Assembly: GCF_003641145.1 (NCBI RefSeq)
Contig: NZ_CP032744.1
Coordinates: 62,001 to 126,000, forward strand
DNA: 64,000 bases
Origin: Lactiplantibacillus paraplantarum
GTDB lineage: Bacteria > Bacillota > Bacilli > Lactobacillales > Lactobacillaceae
Reading direction: 5' to 3'
A program made the translations under genes and the position numbers. This document shows positions 42,124 to 49,931 of the stretch, one piece after another (position 1 is the first letter of the stretch; each line of letters starts with the position of its first letter). The notes beneath the pieces are model-generated. The model was not told the DNA's origin and made no database searches. It worked only from the letters and a program-made list of their open reading frames with translations.

Positions 42124-43322
42124 TGAAACATGGCGGGATTTTTCGGAGCCAATTTTTACTGTGGCTCGGTGCGGCTATCTCAATTGCCGAAATCTTAACA
42201 GGTACGCTGATGGCACCACTGGGGCTGACACGCGGATTGGCTGCGATTGTATTGGGGCACTTGATCGGCTGTGGTCTGTTCTTGGTTCCAGCCGGCTATT
42301 TGGGGGCTAAACTGCACCAGTCTGCGTTAGCGTCAGCCCAACTGGCTTTTGGTCGCGGCGGAGTGTTACTAGCGTCAGGGCTCAACGCCTTGCAACTCGT
42401 TGGCTGGACGGCGGTGATGATCGTCAATGCTCAGTTAGCCATGAATAGTATTAGTGGAAAGCTATTTGGCTTTCGAAGTCCGCTACTAATGGCAACGATC
42501 GTGGCGATTTTGATTATTGCGTGGTTGCTTATGGGCAGTCAGTTACTGTTCAAAATCAACAATGCCGTTGTAGGCTTGTTGGTGCTCGGGACGGTGTTAA
42601 TGCTCGTAATGGTATTTATGGCACCGACAACTAGTCAGTCGATATCAACGGCTAGTATGACGTTTGGGCAAGCAGTTGAATTGAACGTTACGATGGCACT
42701 CTCATGGTTGCCACTAATTGGTGATTATACCCAGCGTGTTGATCGTCCTTTACCGGTCGCACTAGTCAGCGCGGGTGGCTATATGCTAGGCAGCTTAGTG
42801 ATGTTTGTGACGGGACTACTAGTTGTGTTACGGACAGGTCAGACTGATATCACGGCATTGCTGACACGGTCCGGTTTAGGATTGGTTGCATTGCTGATTA
42901 TCGTTTTTTCAACGGTGACGACGACATTTTTAGATACTTATTCGGCCGCCACGAGTTTGGCTAATCTGACCGGTAGTCGCCATGTTAATCGATTAGCCGT
43001 TGGTGTGACGGTAGTTGGGCTATTGATTGCGCTGACGGTTGCCATGACTTATTATCAGAACTTCCTGTATTTGATTGGTTCGGTCTTCACGCCGCTATAT
43101 GCTATTATTTTCGTCACGTACTTTGTGCGGCACGCCACGTTACCATACTGGTTGAACTTTTGCTGGTGGGTTGTGGGAATTGTCGCCTATTATCAGTTAC
43201 AAACCATTGATTTCATTGGTGGCACGACGCTATTAGTATTGGTTGGGCTGAGCATCGCCGTCTGGTTGACGGGAATTATCGTCAAACCAACTGCACTCAG
43301 ATATCGCGAGCTTAGTCATTGA
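42123..43322 (+). CDS. cytX: CytX-like pyrimidine (HMP) transporter
   Basis: The 399-residue product has about twelve membrane segments and belongs to the cytosine/purine permease (NCS1) family: FLLWLGAAISIAEILTGTLMAPLG at the start and FSTVTTTFLDTYSAATSLANLTGS near 265-288. Overlap with thiE and control by the TPP riboswitch point to uptake of hydroxymethylpyrimidine. Together with ThiM, ThiD and ThiE this gives salvage but not de novo thiamin synthesis in this locus. Confidence 0.87.
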   Translation: MKHGGIFRSQFLLWLGAAISIAEILTGTLMAPLGLTRGLAAIVLGHLIGCGLFLVPAGYLGAKLHQSALASAQLAFGRGGVLLASGLNALQLVGWTAVMIVNAQLAMNSISGKLFGFRSPLLMATIVAILIIAWLLMGSQLLFKINNAVVGLLVLGTVLMLVMVFMAPTTSQSISTASMTFGQAVELNVTMALSWLPLIGDYTQRVDRPLPVALVSAGGYMLGSLVMFVTGLLVVLRTGQTDITALLTRSGLGLVALLIIVFSTVTTTFLDTYSAATSLANLTGSRHVNRLAVGVTVVGLLIALTVAMTYYQNFLYLIGSVFTPLYAIIFVTYFVRHATLPYWLNFCWWVVGIVAYYQLQTIDFIGGTTLLVLVGLSIAVWLTGIIVKPTALRYRELSH

Positions 43323-43346
43323 CAATTAGATGTAAAAAGTAAATGA

Positions 43347-43388
43347 TAATCCCATTGGTAATGCGCATGTTACCGTGGGATTTTTTTG
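43347..43388 (+). terminator. Terminator of the thiamin operon
   Basis: ATCCCATTGGTAA (43349-43361) pairs with TTACCGTGGGAT (43370-43381) and is followed by seven T residues. Confidence 0.9.
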
Positions 43389-43403
43389 AGAGAGGGCGAC
43401 AGA

Positions 43404-44144
43404 ATGGTTAAACCGATAATTGGAATCGCACCAGGCGTTGTGACAGTGAACAGCCAGATGTTCCCAGGGCGGGTCCGTGATTATGTGAATCGTGATTATT
43501 TGAAATCAGTAACGGATAATGGCGGTGTGCCATTGGTATTACCGGTAACGACCGACGCAACGACGATTGAACGATACGTTGGAATGATCGATGGTCTATT
43601 ACTTTGTGGTGGTGCAGATGTGGCCTCATTGACGTATGGGGAGGAACCCCAGCCTAAATTGGGTGGGGTAAATCCGGAACGGGATCAGTATGAAATTGCG
43701 CTGATTCGTGCCACCCACGCCGTTGGTAAACCGGTGTTCGGTATCTGTCGGGGCTTACAAATCTTAAACGTGTGTTATGGTGGCAATCTTTATCAGGATA
43801 TGAGTGAATTACCAGCTGGTCAGGGTACCTTAAAACATATGCAAGGACAATTGGCCGCTTACGGCATGCATCACGTGAAGGTCGTACCAGGTACGACCTT
43901 AGCTGAATATTTAGGCACCACTAGTGACGCAATCGCAGTCAATTCATTTCATCATCAGGCCGTGAAACAGGTGGCAACGGGCTTTCAAGTGGTGGCCCAA
44001 AGTGCGGATCAGGTTGTTGAAGCAATTGAGGCGACAGCTGGTGGTCTACAGTTGGGGGTTCAGTGGCATCCAGAAATGATGCAACAGGTAAACTCCGTGC
44101 AGGCGCGGTTGTTTGCGGCGTTTGTGCGAGCTTGTGTGGCGTAG
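43404..44144 (+). CDS. Gamma-glutamyl-gamma-aminobutyrate hydrolase family protein (PuuD-like)
   Basis: The 246-residue product is a class I amidotransferase-fold hydrolase with DGLLLCGGADVASLTYGEEP near 63-82, the nucleophile elbow FGICRGLQI with C115, and the late QWHPE containing His and Glu. It is typical of enzymes cleaving gamma-glutamyl-GABA and related gamma-glutamyl amides. The ATG at 43404 follows GAGAGGGCGAC. It is monocistronic. The actual gamma-glutamyl substrate is unknown. Confidence 0.82.
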   Translation: MVKPIIGIAPGVVTVNSQMFPGRVRDYVNRDYLKSVTDNGGVPLVLPVTTDATTIERYVGMIDGLLLCGGADVASLTYGEEPQPKLGGVNPERDQYEIALIRATHAVGKPVFGICRGLQILNVCYGGNLYQDMSELPAGQGTLKHMQGQLAAYGMHHVKVVPGTTLAEYLGTTSDAIAVNSFHHQAVKQVATGFQVVAQSADQVVEAIEATAGGLQLGVQWHPEMMQQVNSVQARLFAAFVRACVA

Positions 44145-44176
44145 ATAGCATTGACTAGCAAATTGATAAAATAGGG

Positions 44177-44212
44177 CGTGGTTATTCTGAATTGTAGGAT
44201 AACCACGTTTTT
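44177..44212 (+). terminator. Terminator after the PuuD-like gene
   Basis: CGTGGTTAT (44177-44185) pairs with ATAACCACG (44199-44207), followed by TTTTT. Confidence 0.88.
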
Positions 44213-44237
44213 AATGTGCAACCGCAAAACCAATGAA

Positions 44238-44253
44238 TGTTTCACGTGAAACA
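44238..44253. promoter_or_regulatory. parS site 4
   Basis: Perfect TGTTTCACGTGAAACA, intergenic, 15,997 bp from site 3. Confidence 0.93.
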
Positions 44254-44325
44254 TCTGAAATGGTGATGGCAACTAGATAACTAATTCAAGATATTGTAAG
44301 CTGACGTGTAAAACAATTCGTAAAG

Positions 44326-44355
44326 CTGTTAATACTGTCAGCGCTTTCGTATAAT
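44326..44355 (+). promoter_or_regulatory. Promoter with cre-like site for the HIRAN gene
   Basis: TATAAT at 44350-44355 lies 18 bp after a weak CTGTTA. A cre-like TGTCAGCGCTTTCG (44336-44349, 13 of 14) abuts the -10 box. Confidence 0.6.
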
Positions 44356-44387
44356 GGAATAAAGTTATTGCTAAGGGGGTGACCGCT

Positions 44388-45980
44388 ATGGAACGAATTG
44401 AAGCTGGCATGAGCGTAATGACGTTGAAGAAGCAGACCTATCGGGTTATCGCTGTGATTAATCAGGGGCAAGAACTGTTAGTTCGCGCCCACGAGCCAGA
44501 AACAGCTGACATTGAAATAATTCCAGCGACTACAGTTGTTCAAGTAACTGAACAAAATTCAACAGACGATGCAGCCGTCGCATTGGATACAGTCACGGTC
44601 GTTGGCGAACGGTATGTCGATGATATTGTGGCAACGTTAACGACGCTCAGAGTGGGTATGGCGGTGTTGCTCCAGCGAGAAAGTGGCAATCAATACGATG
44701 ATAATGCCATCTCAGTGTGGACGTTGCAACATGCTAAGTTAGGCTACATTGCCCGGTATCAGAACCAGCCGTACGCGGCACTGATAGATCAGGGGCAACG
44801 ATTGTATGGCGTTGTGACGGTATTGGATCAGCAAAAACAGCATCTTGAATTGATGCTATGGCGGACTACTGCAGTCCCAAGTCCGATTGAGGCCTTGCAA
44901 ATCCGCCAACGATTGGCTAAGCCGAGGACAAATTTAGGGGCAGTGCCAACGCATTCGTTACAGACACCGTTAGGAACAATTGTCATGATGTGTAATGGTC
45001 ACCCGATTAAGTATCAGCAGGTTCCGTTATCGCCATGGTTGACGCCCGCTGATGAATTACACGTTACCAAACGTTATCTATTAACGCCCGATTGGTCACA
45101 AGTACCGCCGGACAGCCTCATTACTTGTCAAGTGACGGCGAAGGCCGACGTGGTTCAGCGGTGGCAAAATGAACACATTTCAGCAGCGGTCTTAACGAAC
45201 GCCAGTAGCTTTTATGTGGTCGGTATCAGTGCTCAAACCAAGACGGGATTGAATGATAACTTGGTCGCTGATGCTGCGCAACCCACGGTTATTTACCGGG
45301 TTGGCCAGGTTAGTGCTCATATGCAGGCCGGCTTTATGGTCAGCTGGGCGCCGTTTGGTGATCCGCGCGTGCAACCAGCACTGAAATTAGCATTGCACTT
45401 CTCCTCGCAACCGCTAGTTCCTTACCATCCAGTAACACCTAGTCGCACCAACGCGACGTTTACGCAGCAAGAGTTGGCAGCCTTGTTAGTCTCCGCATTA
45501 CCAAATTATCAGGGTGGTCAACGCTTAGAACCAAGCGTGACAGCGATAACGGTAGAAAAATTGCGTCAGACGTTAGGTGATCAGACGTATCATGCGCTGG
45601 CGAATTATCAGCGTCATGTTCAGCTAGTTGCGGGTAGTACGGAAGGTGTCAACGAGACCTTGTTACAGGCGTTGATTCATGCAGTCACGTATCATGAGTT
45701 GACGACCATGCACTATTACCAGCCGACTGTAGGGATGGTCGACCAGGTTATTTATCCGATTCAATTATTTAGCACCACGACTAAGGATGAGGATGATGCA
45801 CAATTAGTGGGCTGCTTAGCGCTTTACAATTACGAAACGTTTGAAATCCAACAGGTGCCGCTGACGGCAATTGCTCGTATCGCGATTATTGCCGATCCGG
45901 AGCATCCCCAGACAACACCGGAGACGGAAAGTCCGGATTGGTTACGCATATTCTTACATGGGTGGAATGACGATTTTTGA
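44388..45980 (+). CDS. HIRAN-domain protein with uncharacterised C-terminal region
   Basis: The 530-residue product has a HIRAN domain at about residues 68-150 (VGERY near 73, LRVGMAVLLQRESGNQYDDNAISVW near 87-111, KLGYIARYQNQ near 117-127). In HIRAN proteins these residues bind DNA 3' ends or substrate. The other ~380 residues, including an AALLVSALPNYQGGQRLEPS segment, do not match anything I recognise, and there is no helicase or nuclease motif. The ATG at 44388 has AAGGGGG. The promoter has a cre-like site and is 73 bp after parS 4. Confidence 0.65.
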   Translation: MERIEAGMSVMTLKKQTYRVIAVINQGQELLVRAHEPETADIEIIPATTVVQVTEQNSTDDAAVALDTVTVVGERYVDDIVATLTTLRVGMAVLLQRESGNQYDDNAISVWTLQHAKLGYIARYQNQPYAALIDQGQRLYGVVTVLDQQKQHLELMLWRTTAVPSPIEALQIRQRLAKPRTNLGAVPTHSLQTPLGTIVMMCNGHPIKYQQVPLSPWLTPADELHVTKRYLLTPDWSQVPPDSLITCQVTAKADVVQRWQNEHISAAVLTNASSFYVVGISAQTKTGLNDNLVADAAQPTVIYRVGQVSAHMQAGFMVSWAPFGDPRVQPALKLALHFSSQPLVPYHPVTPSRTNATFTQQELAALLVSALPNYQGGQRLEPSVTAITVEKLRQTLGDQTYHALANYQRHVQLVAGSTEGVNETLLQALIHAVTYHELTTMHYYQPTVGMVDQVIYPIQLFSTTTKDEDDAQLVGCLALYNYETFEIQQVPLTAIARIAIIADPEHPQTTPETESPDWLRIFLHGWNDDF

Positions 45981-46021
45981 ACGAATAGTCAAAATTAATT
46001 TGCGTACGATTTTTGGTTAGG

Positions 46022-46492
46022 TTATTTGGTTGCCGAATGGGTCTGTAAATATTCCTGGGCGGCGTGAATCATATCTGCATTTTGTTGATTTAACAATGGC
46101 GGCAAGTTGTCGAAGTCAAAGTAGTCGAGTTTGAGTGTTTCGTCGGTGGCTTGGGTTAGAACATGGCCGCCAATGGGGTTTACAAGAAAGAGCGCACTGA
46201 TTGTTTGGGCCACATCGCCGTTGGGATAAGCTGTCTCGCCTTTGTCAAAGATGGCAATCCGATCAACAACTTCGACATCAATGCCACTATCTTCCTTATA
46301 CTCTCGTACGCAGGCCGTGGCATATGTTTCACCATATTCCAGATAGCCACCAGGTAAGCTCCAGTTGTGCGTATCGGTACGAAGATTCAGTAAGACTTGT
46401 TGCTGATCGTTGACTAAAATACCAGCGGCCGTATTCAAAATGATTGGTTTGTGACCAACCAAAGCCCGAATTTCTTTAATGTAATTTGCCAT
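46022..46492 (-). CDS. Nudix hydrolase
   Basis: The 156-residue product has a Nudix box at residues 49-71: G49-x5-E55-x7-RE(63-64)-x2-E67-D68-x-G70. The usual second Glu of the EE pair is Asp (E67-D68), a mild deviation that still offers a metal ligand. Such enzymes hydrolyse nucleoside diphosphates linked to another moiety, often housecleaning substrates. It is monocistronic on the minus strand. The substrate is unknown. Confidence 0.82.
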   Translation of the reverse strand: MANYIKEIRALVGHKPIILNTAAGILVNDQQQVLLNLRTDTHNWSLPGGYLEYGETYATACVREYKEDSGIDVEVVDRIAIFDKGETAYPNGDVAQTISALFLVNPIGGHVLTQATDETLKLDYFDFDNLPPLLNQQNADMIHAAQEYLQTHSATK

Positions 46493-46724
46493 GACGAAAC
46501 CTCGTTTCTAGTTTAATTACCCTTATTATACCGATAATTTCAGTCAAGTGTTGTTAGTTGATAAATTTATACCGAGTTAGCTTGAACCGCATTACAGCAA
46601 GTGTGTACTGACTATATGTCACTAAATGTGTTTGCGTCGATGCACTTTTTTAGCTAAGATAAAGGCTATATACTGTCAGCCGTGATAGTGTGAGTTCTTT
46701 GATTTTATGAAAAGAGAGTAATTT

Positions 46725-48089
46725 ATGCAGAGAAAATTAAGTACGGGCCAGATGCAAATGATTGCACTGGGCGGCACGATCGGAGTGGGTCTGTTTATGG
46801 GATCCAGCTCAACGATCAAGTGGACCGGGCCGTCAGTGCTAATTGCGTACATCGTATCAGGGGCCTTTCTATACCTGATTATGCGGGCACTAGGTGAGAT
46901 GTTGTATGTCGATCCGAATACCGGTTCGTTTGCCAAGTTTGCTTCTGAATATATTCACCCCGTTTTTGGATACTTGACGGCCTGGAGCAACATTTTTCAG
47001 TTCGTCGTCGTTGGGATGAGTGAAATGATTGCACTAGGCGGTTACTGCCGGTATTGGTGGCCGAACTTACCAGATTGGATTCCGGGTCTAATTGCCATTG
47101 TGTTCTTATGTGCGGCCAACCTGATCTCGGTTAAAATGTTTGGAACGCTGGAAACCTGGTTCTCACTTATTAAAGTGGTGACGATTATTCTGATGATTAT
47201 TGCCGGTTTAGGTCTGATTATTTTCGGATTTGGTAATGGTGGTCATCCAATTGGCATCAGTAATCTATGGACCCATGGTGGTTTCTTCACTGGTGGGGTG
47301 AAGGGCTTTGTCTTCGCGCTAGCAATCGTGTTGGCGTCGTATCAAGGGATTGAACTGATCGGGGTCACAGCTGGTGAAGCTGAAAATCCACAAAGCACGA
47401 TCGTTAAAGCGATTCGTTCAACGGTTGCCCGGATTTTAATCTTTTACGTCGGCGCCATCTTCGTAATTGTCAGCATTTACCCCTGGGATAAGTTAAGCCA
47501 GATCGGTTCACCATTTGTACAGACGTTTGCCAAGATTGGGATAACCGCCGCGGCTTCGATTATCAACTTCGTGGTTATTACGGCCTCCTTATCGGGAACA
47601 AATTCTGGAATTTATAGTGCGAGCCGAATGACTTACACGTTGGCGGAAAGTCATCAGTTACCAAAGAAGATGACGCTGTTAAACCGACACGGTGTTCCGT
47701 TTTATGCTGTGATTGCGATTGCGACCGGGATTCTAATTGGGGTCGTCTTGAACGTTGTGTTACCAATGTTTTTCAAGGACGCTGGTGAGATATTCGTGAT
47801 GGTTTACAGTTCGAGTGTCTTGCCCGGTATGGTACCGTGGTTTGTTATTCTAGTGAGTCAAATTGCGTTTCGTAAGCAAAACGCAGCCAAGATGGCGAAC
47901 CATCCTTTTAAAATGCCATTATCACCCTATTCAAATTATTTAACGTTGGCCTTCCTCGCGTTAACACTGGTCTTCATGTTTATTAATCCAGAAACGCGCT
48001 ACTCAATTTTAGTCGGTGTTGTATTTCTGGTCATCATGACATTGATTTATTTCCATAAATACGCCGGTAACAAGGAAGAAACGTTGTAA
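46725..48089 (+). CDS. Amino acid permease, APC family (AroP/GabP/ProY-like)
   Basis: The 454-residue product has twelve membrane segments and the N-terminal AAT-family signature MIALGGTIGVGLFMGSSSTIKWTGPS, followed by a conserved GEMLYVDPNTGSFAKFASEYI and YQGIELIGVTAGEAENP in segments 6-7. It is a proton-coupled amino acid importer in the cytoplasmic membrane. The family covers aromatic amino acids, proline, GABA and D-Ala/D-Ser; the sequence does not settle the substrate. An AAGAGAG site precedes the ATG. It is monocistronic. Confidence 0.85.
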   Translation: MQRKLSTGQMQMIALGGTIGVGLFMGSSSTIKWTGPSVLIAYIVSGAFLYLIMRALGEMLYVDPNTGSFAKFASEYIHPVFGYLTAWSNIFQFVVVGMSEMIALGGYCRYWWPNLPDWIPGLIAIVFLCAANLISVKMFGTLETWFSLIKVVTIILMIIAGLGLIIFGFGNGGHPIGISNLWTHGGFFTGGVKGFVFALAIVLASYQGIELIGVTAGEAENPQSTIVKAIRSTVARILIFYVGAIFVIVSIYPWDKLSQIGSPFVQTFAKIGITAAASIINFVVITASLSGTNSGIYSASRMTYTLAESHQLPKKMTLLNRHGVPFYAVIAIATGILIGVVLNVVLPMFFKDAGEIFVMVYSSSVLPGMVPWFVILVSQIAFRKQNAAKMANHPFKMPLSPYSNYLTLAFLALTLVFMFINPETRYSILVGVVFLVIMTLIYFHKYAGNKEETL

Positions 48090-48154
48090 TCAAGAGTACT
48101 TGCCAGTAAATGGTGAGTGCTTTTATTTTGGGCTTTTATTGCGTTAAAATTAGG

Positions 48155-48178
48155 TATCAATATCAATATCAATATCAA
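48155..48178 (+). repeat. Hexanucleotide tandem repeat (TATCAA)x4 next to a TATAAT
   Basis: Four perfect TATCAA units (48155-48178) run directly into TATAAT (48179-48184), 23 bp before the start of the gene at 48207. Loss or gain of units would change promoter spacing by 6 bp. Confidence 0.6.
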
Positions 48179-48206
48179 TATAATTATCAGGAAAAGTGGT
48201 GGCACG

Positions 48207-48914
48207 ATGGTCAAGCAAGGACATTATGCAAAAGTCAGCAAACAGAAACGGTTACGACAATTAAAGCAACGACGTCAGGCCCAGGAGAAGCGGGCGATTA
48301 TGCCAGAAATGGTTAGCGAATTTTTGCAAGTGCGTTACCACCTGACGCAAGCGGCAAAACAGCGGCCGGCGATGCGACAGATGATGCAACGTTTTATGGC
48401 ACAGTGGTTAGCCGCCGGGCAAGCAGAATTGAGCGACAATGGTCAGACAACGTGGTCAGTAGTGGCATTGACGAAGCAAACGTTACAGACCTTTAATCGG
48501 CAGTTACCGTGGCAGGGGTATGCCTTAGTTGACCAGGAAATGGCGCGCTGGACGGCCTTTCTGAACAAGGAAGTGCCGGCTGTGCCGTTAAGTGAGCGGA
48601 TTACGTTAACTGAGGCACTAACCCCAGCGACATGGCAGGCCTGCCTATCAGAGCAATTAGCTGTCAACGCTTTATTAGCATTAACGGGTGATTCACGACA
48701 ATTGGGCCAAATAACGACTGAGCAAGTACGACAGCTACAAACCAGTATTCAAACAGCGACGGGGATTGATTGGGAAAAGGTTGCTCAGTTGCTTGATTCG
48801 ACAGTAATTGCCCAGAATACACTTTCCGAAGCTGAGCTGGATGACAAAACGCGCCAATGGCTAGAAAAATTACAGAAGCTAACGCCACGAGATTTCAACA
48901 ACCATGTTGAATGA
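48207..48914 (+). CDS. Hypothetical basic protein, helical
   Basis: I do not recognise this 235-residue protein. It starts MVKQGHYAKVSKQKRLRQLKQRRQAQEKRA, a strongly basic, helical head, followed by Gln-rich helices with many Thr and Trp and no membrane segment. I start at ATG 48207; an upstream ATG at 48117 would translate through the tandem repeat and looks unlikely. The ribosome site is weak. It is followed at 25 bp by an alpha/beta hydrolase gene. Binding to nucleic acid is suggested only by the charge. Confidence 0.5.
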   Translation: MVKQGHYAKVSKQKRLRQLKQRRQAQEKRAIMPEMVSEFLQVRYHLTQAAKQRPAMRQMMQRFMAQWLAAGQAELSDNGQTTWSVVALTKQTLQTFNRQLPWQGYALVDQEMARWTAFLNKEVPAVPLSERITLTEALTPATWQACLSEQLAVNALLALTGDSRQLGQITTEQVRQLQTSIQTATGIDWEKVAQLLDSTVIAQNTLSEAELDDKTRQWLEKLQKLTPRDFNNHVE

Positions 48915-48939
48915 ATAGTCAAAAAAGGAGAATGATAAA

Positions 48940-49722
48940 ATGCATTTTATCACGTCAGATCACGTTCAGTTAGATTATACGGATGAAGGCCAGGGGCAGC
49001 CAATCGTTATTTTGACGGGATTTGGTGGCGCTAAGGATATTTGGCGCGCTCAAATCCCGGTACTGATTCAGGCGGGCTACCGGGTCATTAATTTAGATGG
49101 GCGGTGCCAAGGTTTATCTGAGCACACGGCGAAAGGCTTACGTATGAGTCGTCGCGCGGTGGATGCGCATGAATTGATTGAAAAATTACAACTCGAACAA
49201 CCAATTTTACTCGGTAATTCGATGGGGGCCGCGACTTGGTTTGCGTACGTGTCATTGTATGGTGATATGGGAATTAAGGCCCTGATCGACGTGGATCAGA
49301 CGCCGAAGATGATCAATACACCCCACTGGCAATATGGGTTCAAGCAGGTTCAATGGCAGGATATTCCGGACTACTTTAGAATGCCGCTGGGACACTCGAC
49401 ATTCAAGCACATTGATGATGCGACGTATACGCGCGTCAAGGCAGTGGAAGCGCAGGCACCGTTCGATGCGAAATTAATGTTTCCGTTGTTGGTCAACCAT
49501 GCGGTTCAGGATTGGCGGGATGTGATTCGCCAATTGACCGTACCGTTCTTGATCATTGCGGGTGCCAAGTCACCGTTCTTCAATCCCGACTTTGCGGCAG
49601 TGACTGCTCAAATGGCACTACGAGGACAGAGTGTGGTCATTCCGGAAGCTGGTCATATCGTGATGGCGGAACAGTCGGCAGCATTTAATAAGGCGTTGTT
49701 GGAATTTTTGGCGACGTTCTAA
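48940..49722 (+). CDS. Alpha/beta hydrolase
   Basis: The 260-residue product is an alpha/beta hydrolase: VILTGFGGAKDIWR near 23-36 (oxyanion region), nucleophile elbow LLGNSMGAATW near 88-98, an Asp in the late strand and a catalytic His in EAGHIVM near 235. It acts on an ester or related substrate in the cytosol; specificity is unknown. The start has an AAAGGAG site and follows the hypothetical protein gene by 25 bp. Behind it lies a CRISPR remnant. Confidence 0.8.
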   Translation: MHFITSDHVQLDYTDEGQGQPIVILTGFGGAKDIWRAQIPVLIQAGYRVINLDGRCQGLSEHTAKGLRMSRRAVDAHELIEKLQLEQPILLGNSMGAATWFAYVSLYGDMGIKALIDVDQTPKMINTPHWQYGFKQVQWQDIPDYFRMPLGHSTFKHIDDATYTRVKAVEAQAPFDAKLMFPLLVNHAVQDWRDVIRQLTVPFLIIAGAKSPFFNPDFAAVTAQMALRGQSVVIPEAGHIVMAEQSAAFNKALLEFLATF

Positions 49723-49764
49723 ACGAAAAGCACTTTTAACACCTGTATTAAAGGTGATATTATG

Positions 49765-49866
49765 GTCTTGAATAGTAGTCCCATCAAACAGGTTTAGAAT
49801 TGCATAATGTATTATGTAACATATTATGTTGTCTTGAATAGCAGCCCCATCAAAAACAGTTTCACG
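49765..49866. CRISPR. Remnant CRISPR: two degenerate 36-bp repeats around one 30-bp spacer
   Basis: Repeat 1 (49765-49800, GTCTTGAATAGTAGTC... to TTTAGAAT) and repeat 2 (49831-49866, GTCTTGAATAGCAGCC...) are both 36 bp. They share their first 11 bases and most of the middle. Between them lies a 30-bp spacer (49801-49830), the usual spacer size of type II-A systems. Repeat 1 is very close to the type II repeat known from L. plantarum; repeat 2 is more decayed at its 3' end. No cas gene or tracrRNA is visible nearby, so this looks like a relic. Confidence 0.75.
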
Positions 49867-49875
49867 ATACTAAAA

Positions 49876-49913
49876 AAATGGCTCACCAACTAAAACAGGT
49901 TGGTGAGCCATTT
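49876..49913 (-). terminator. Terminator of the P-type ATPase gene
   Basis: Perfect 15-bp arms (49876-49890 and 49899-49913) with a T run on the minus strand lie after the ATPase stop codon. Confidence 0.88.
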
Positions 49914-49931
49914 CAATTTGTTAACTAATTA

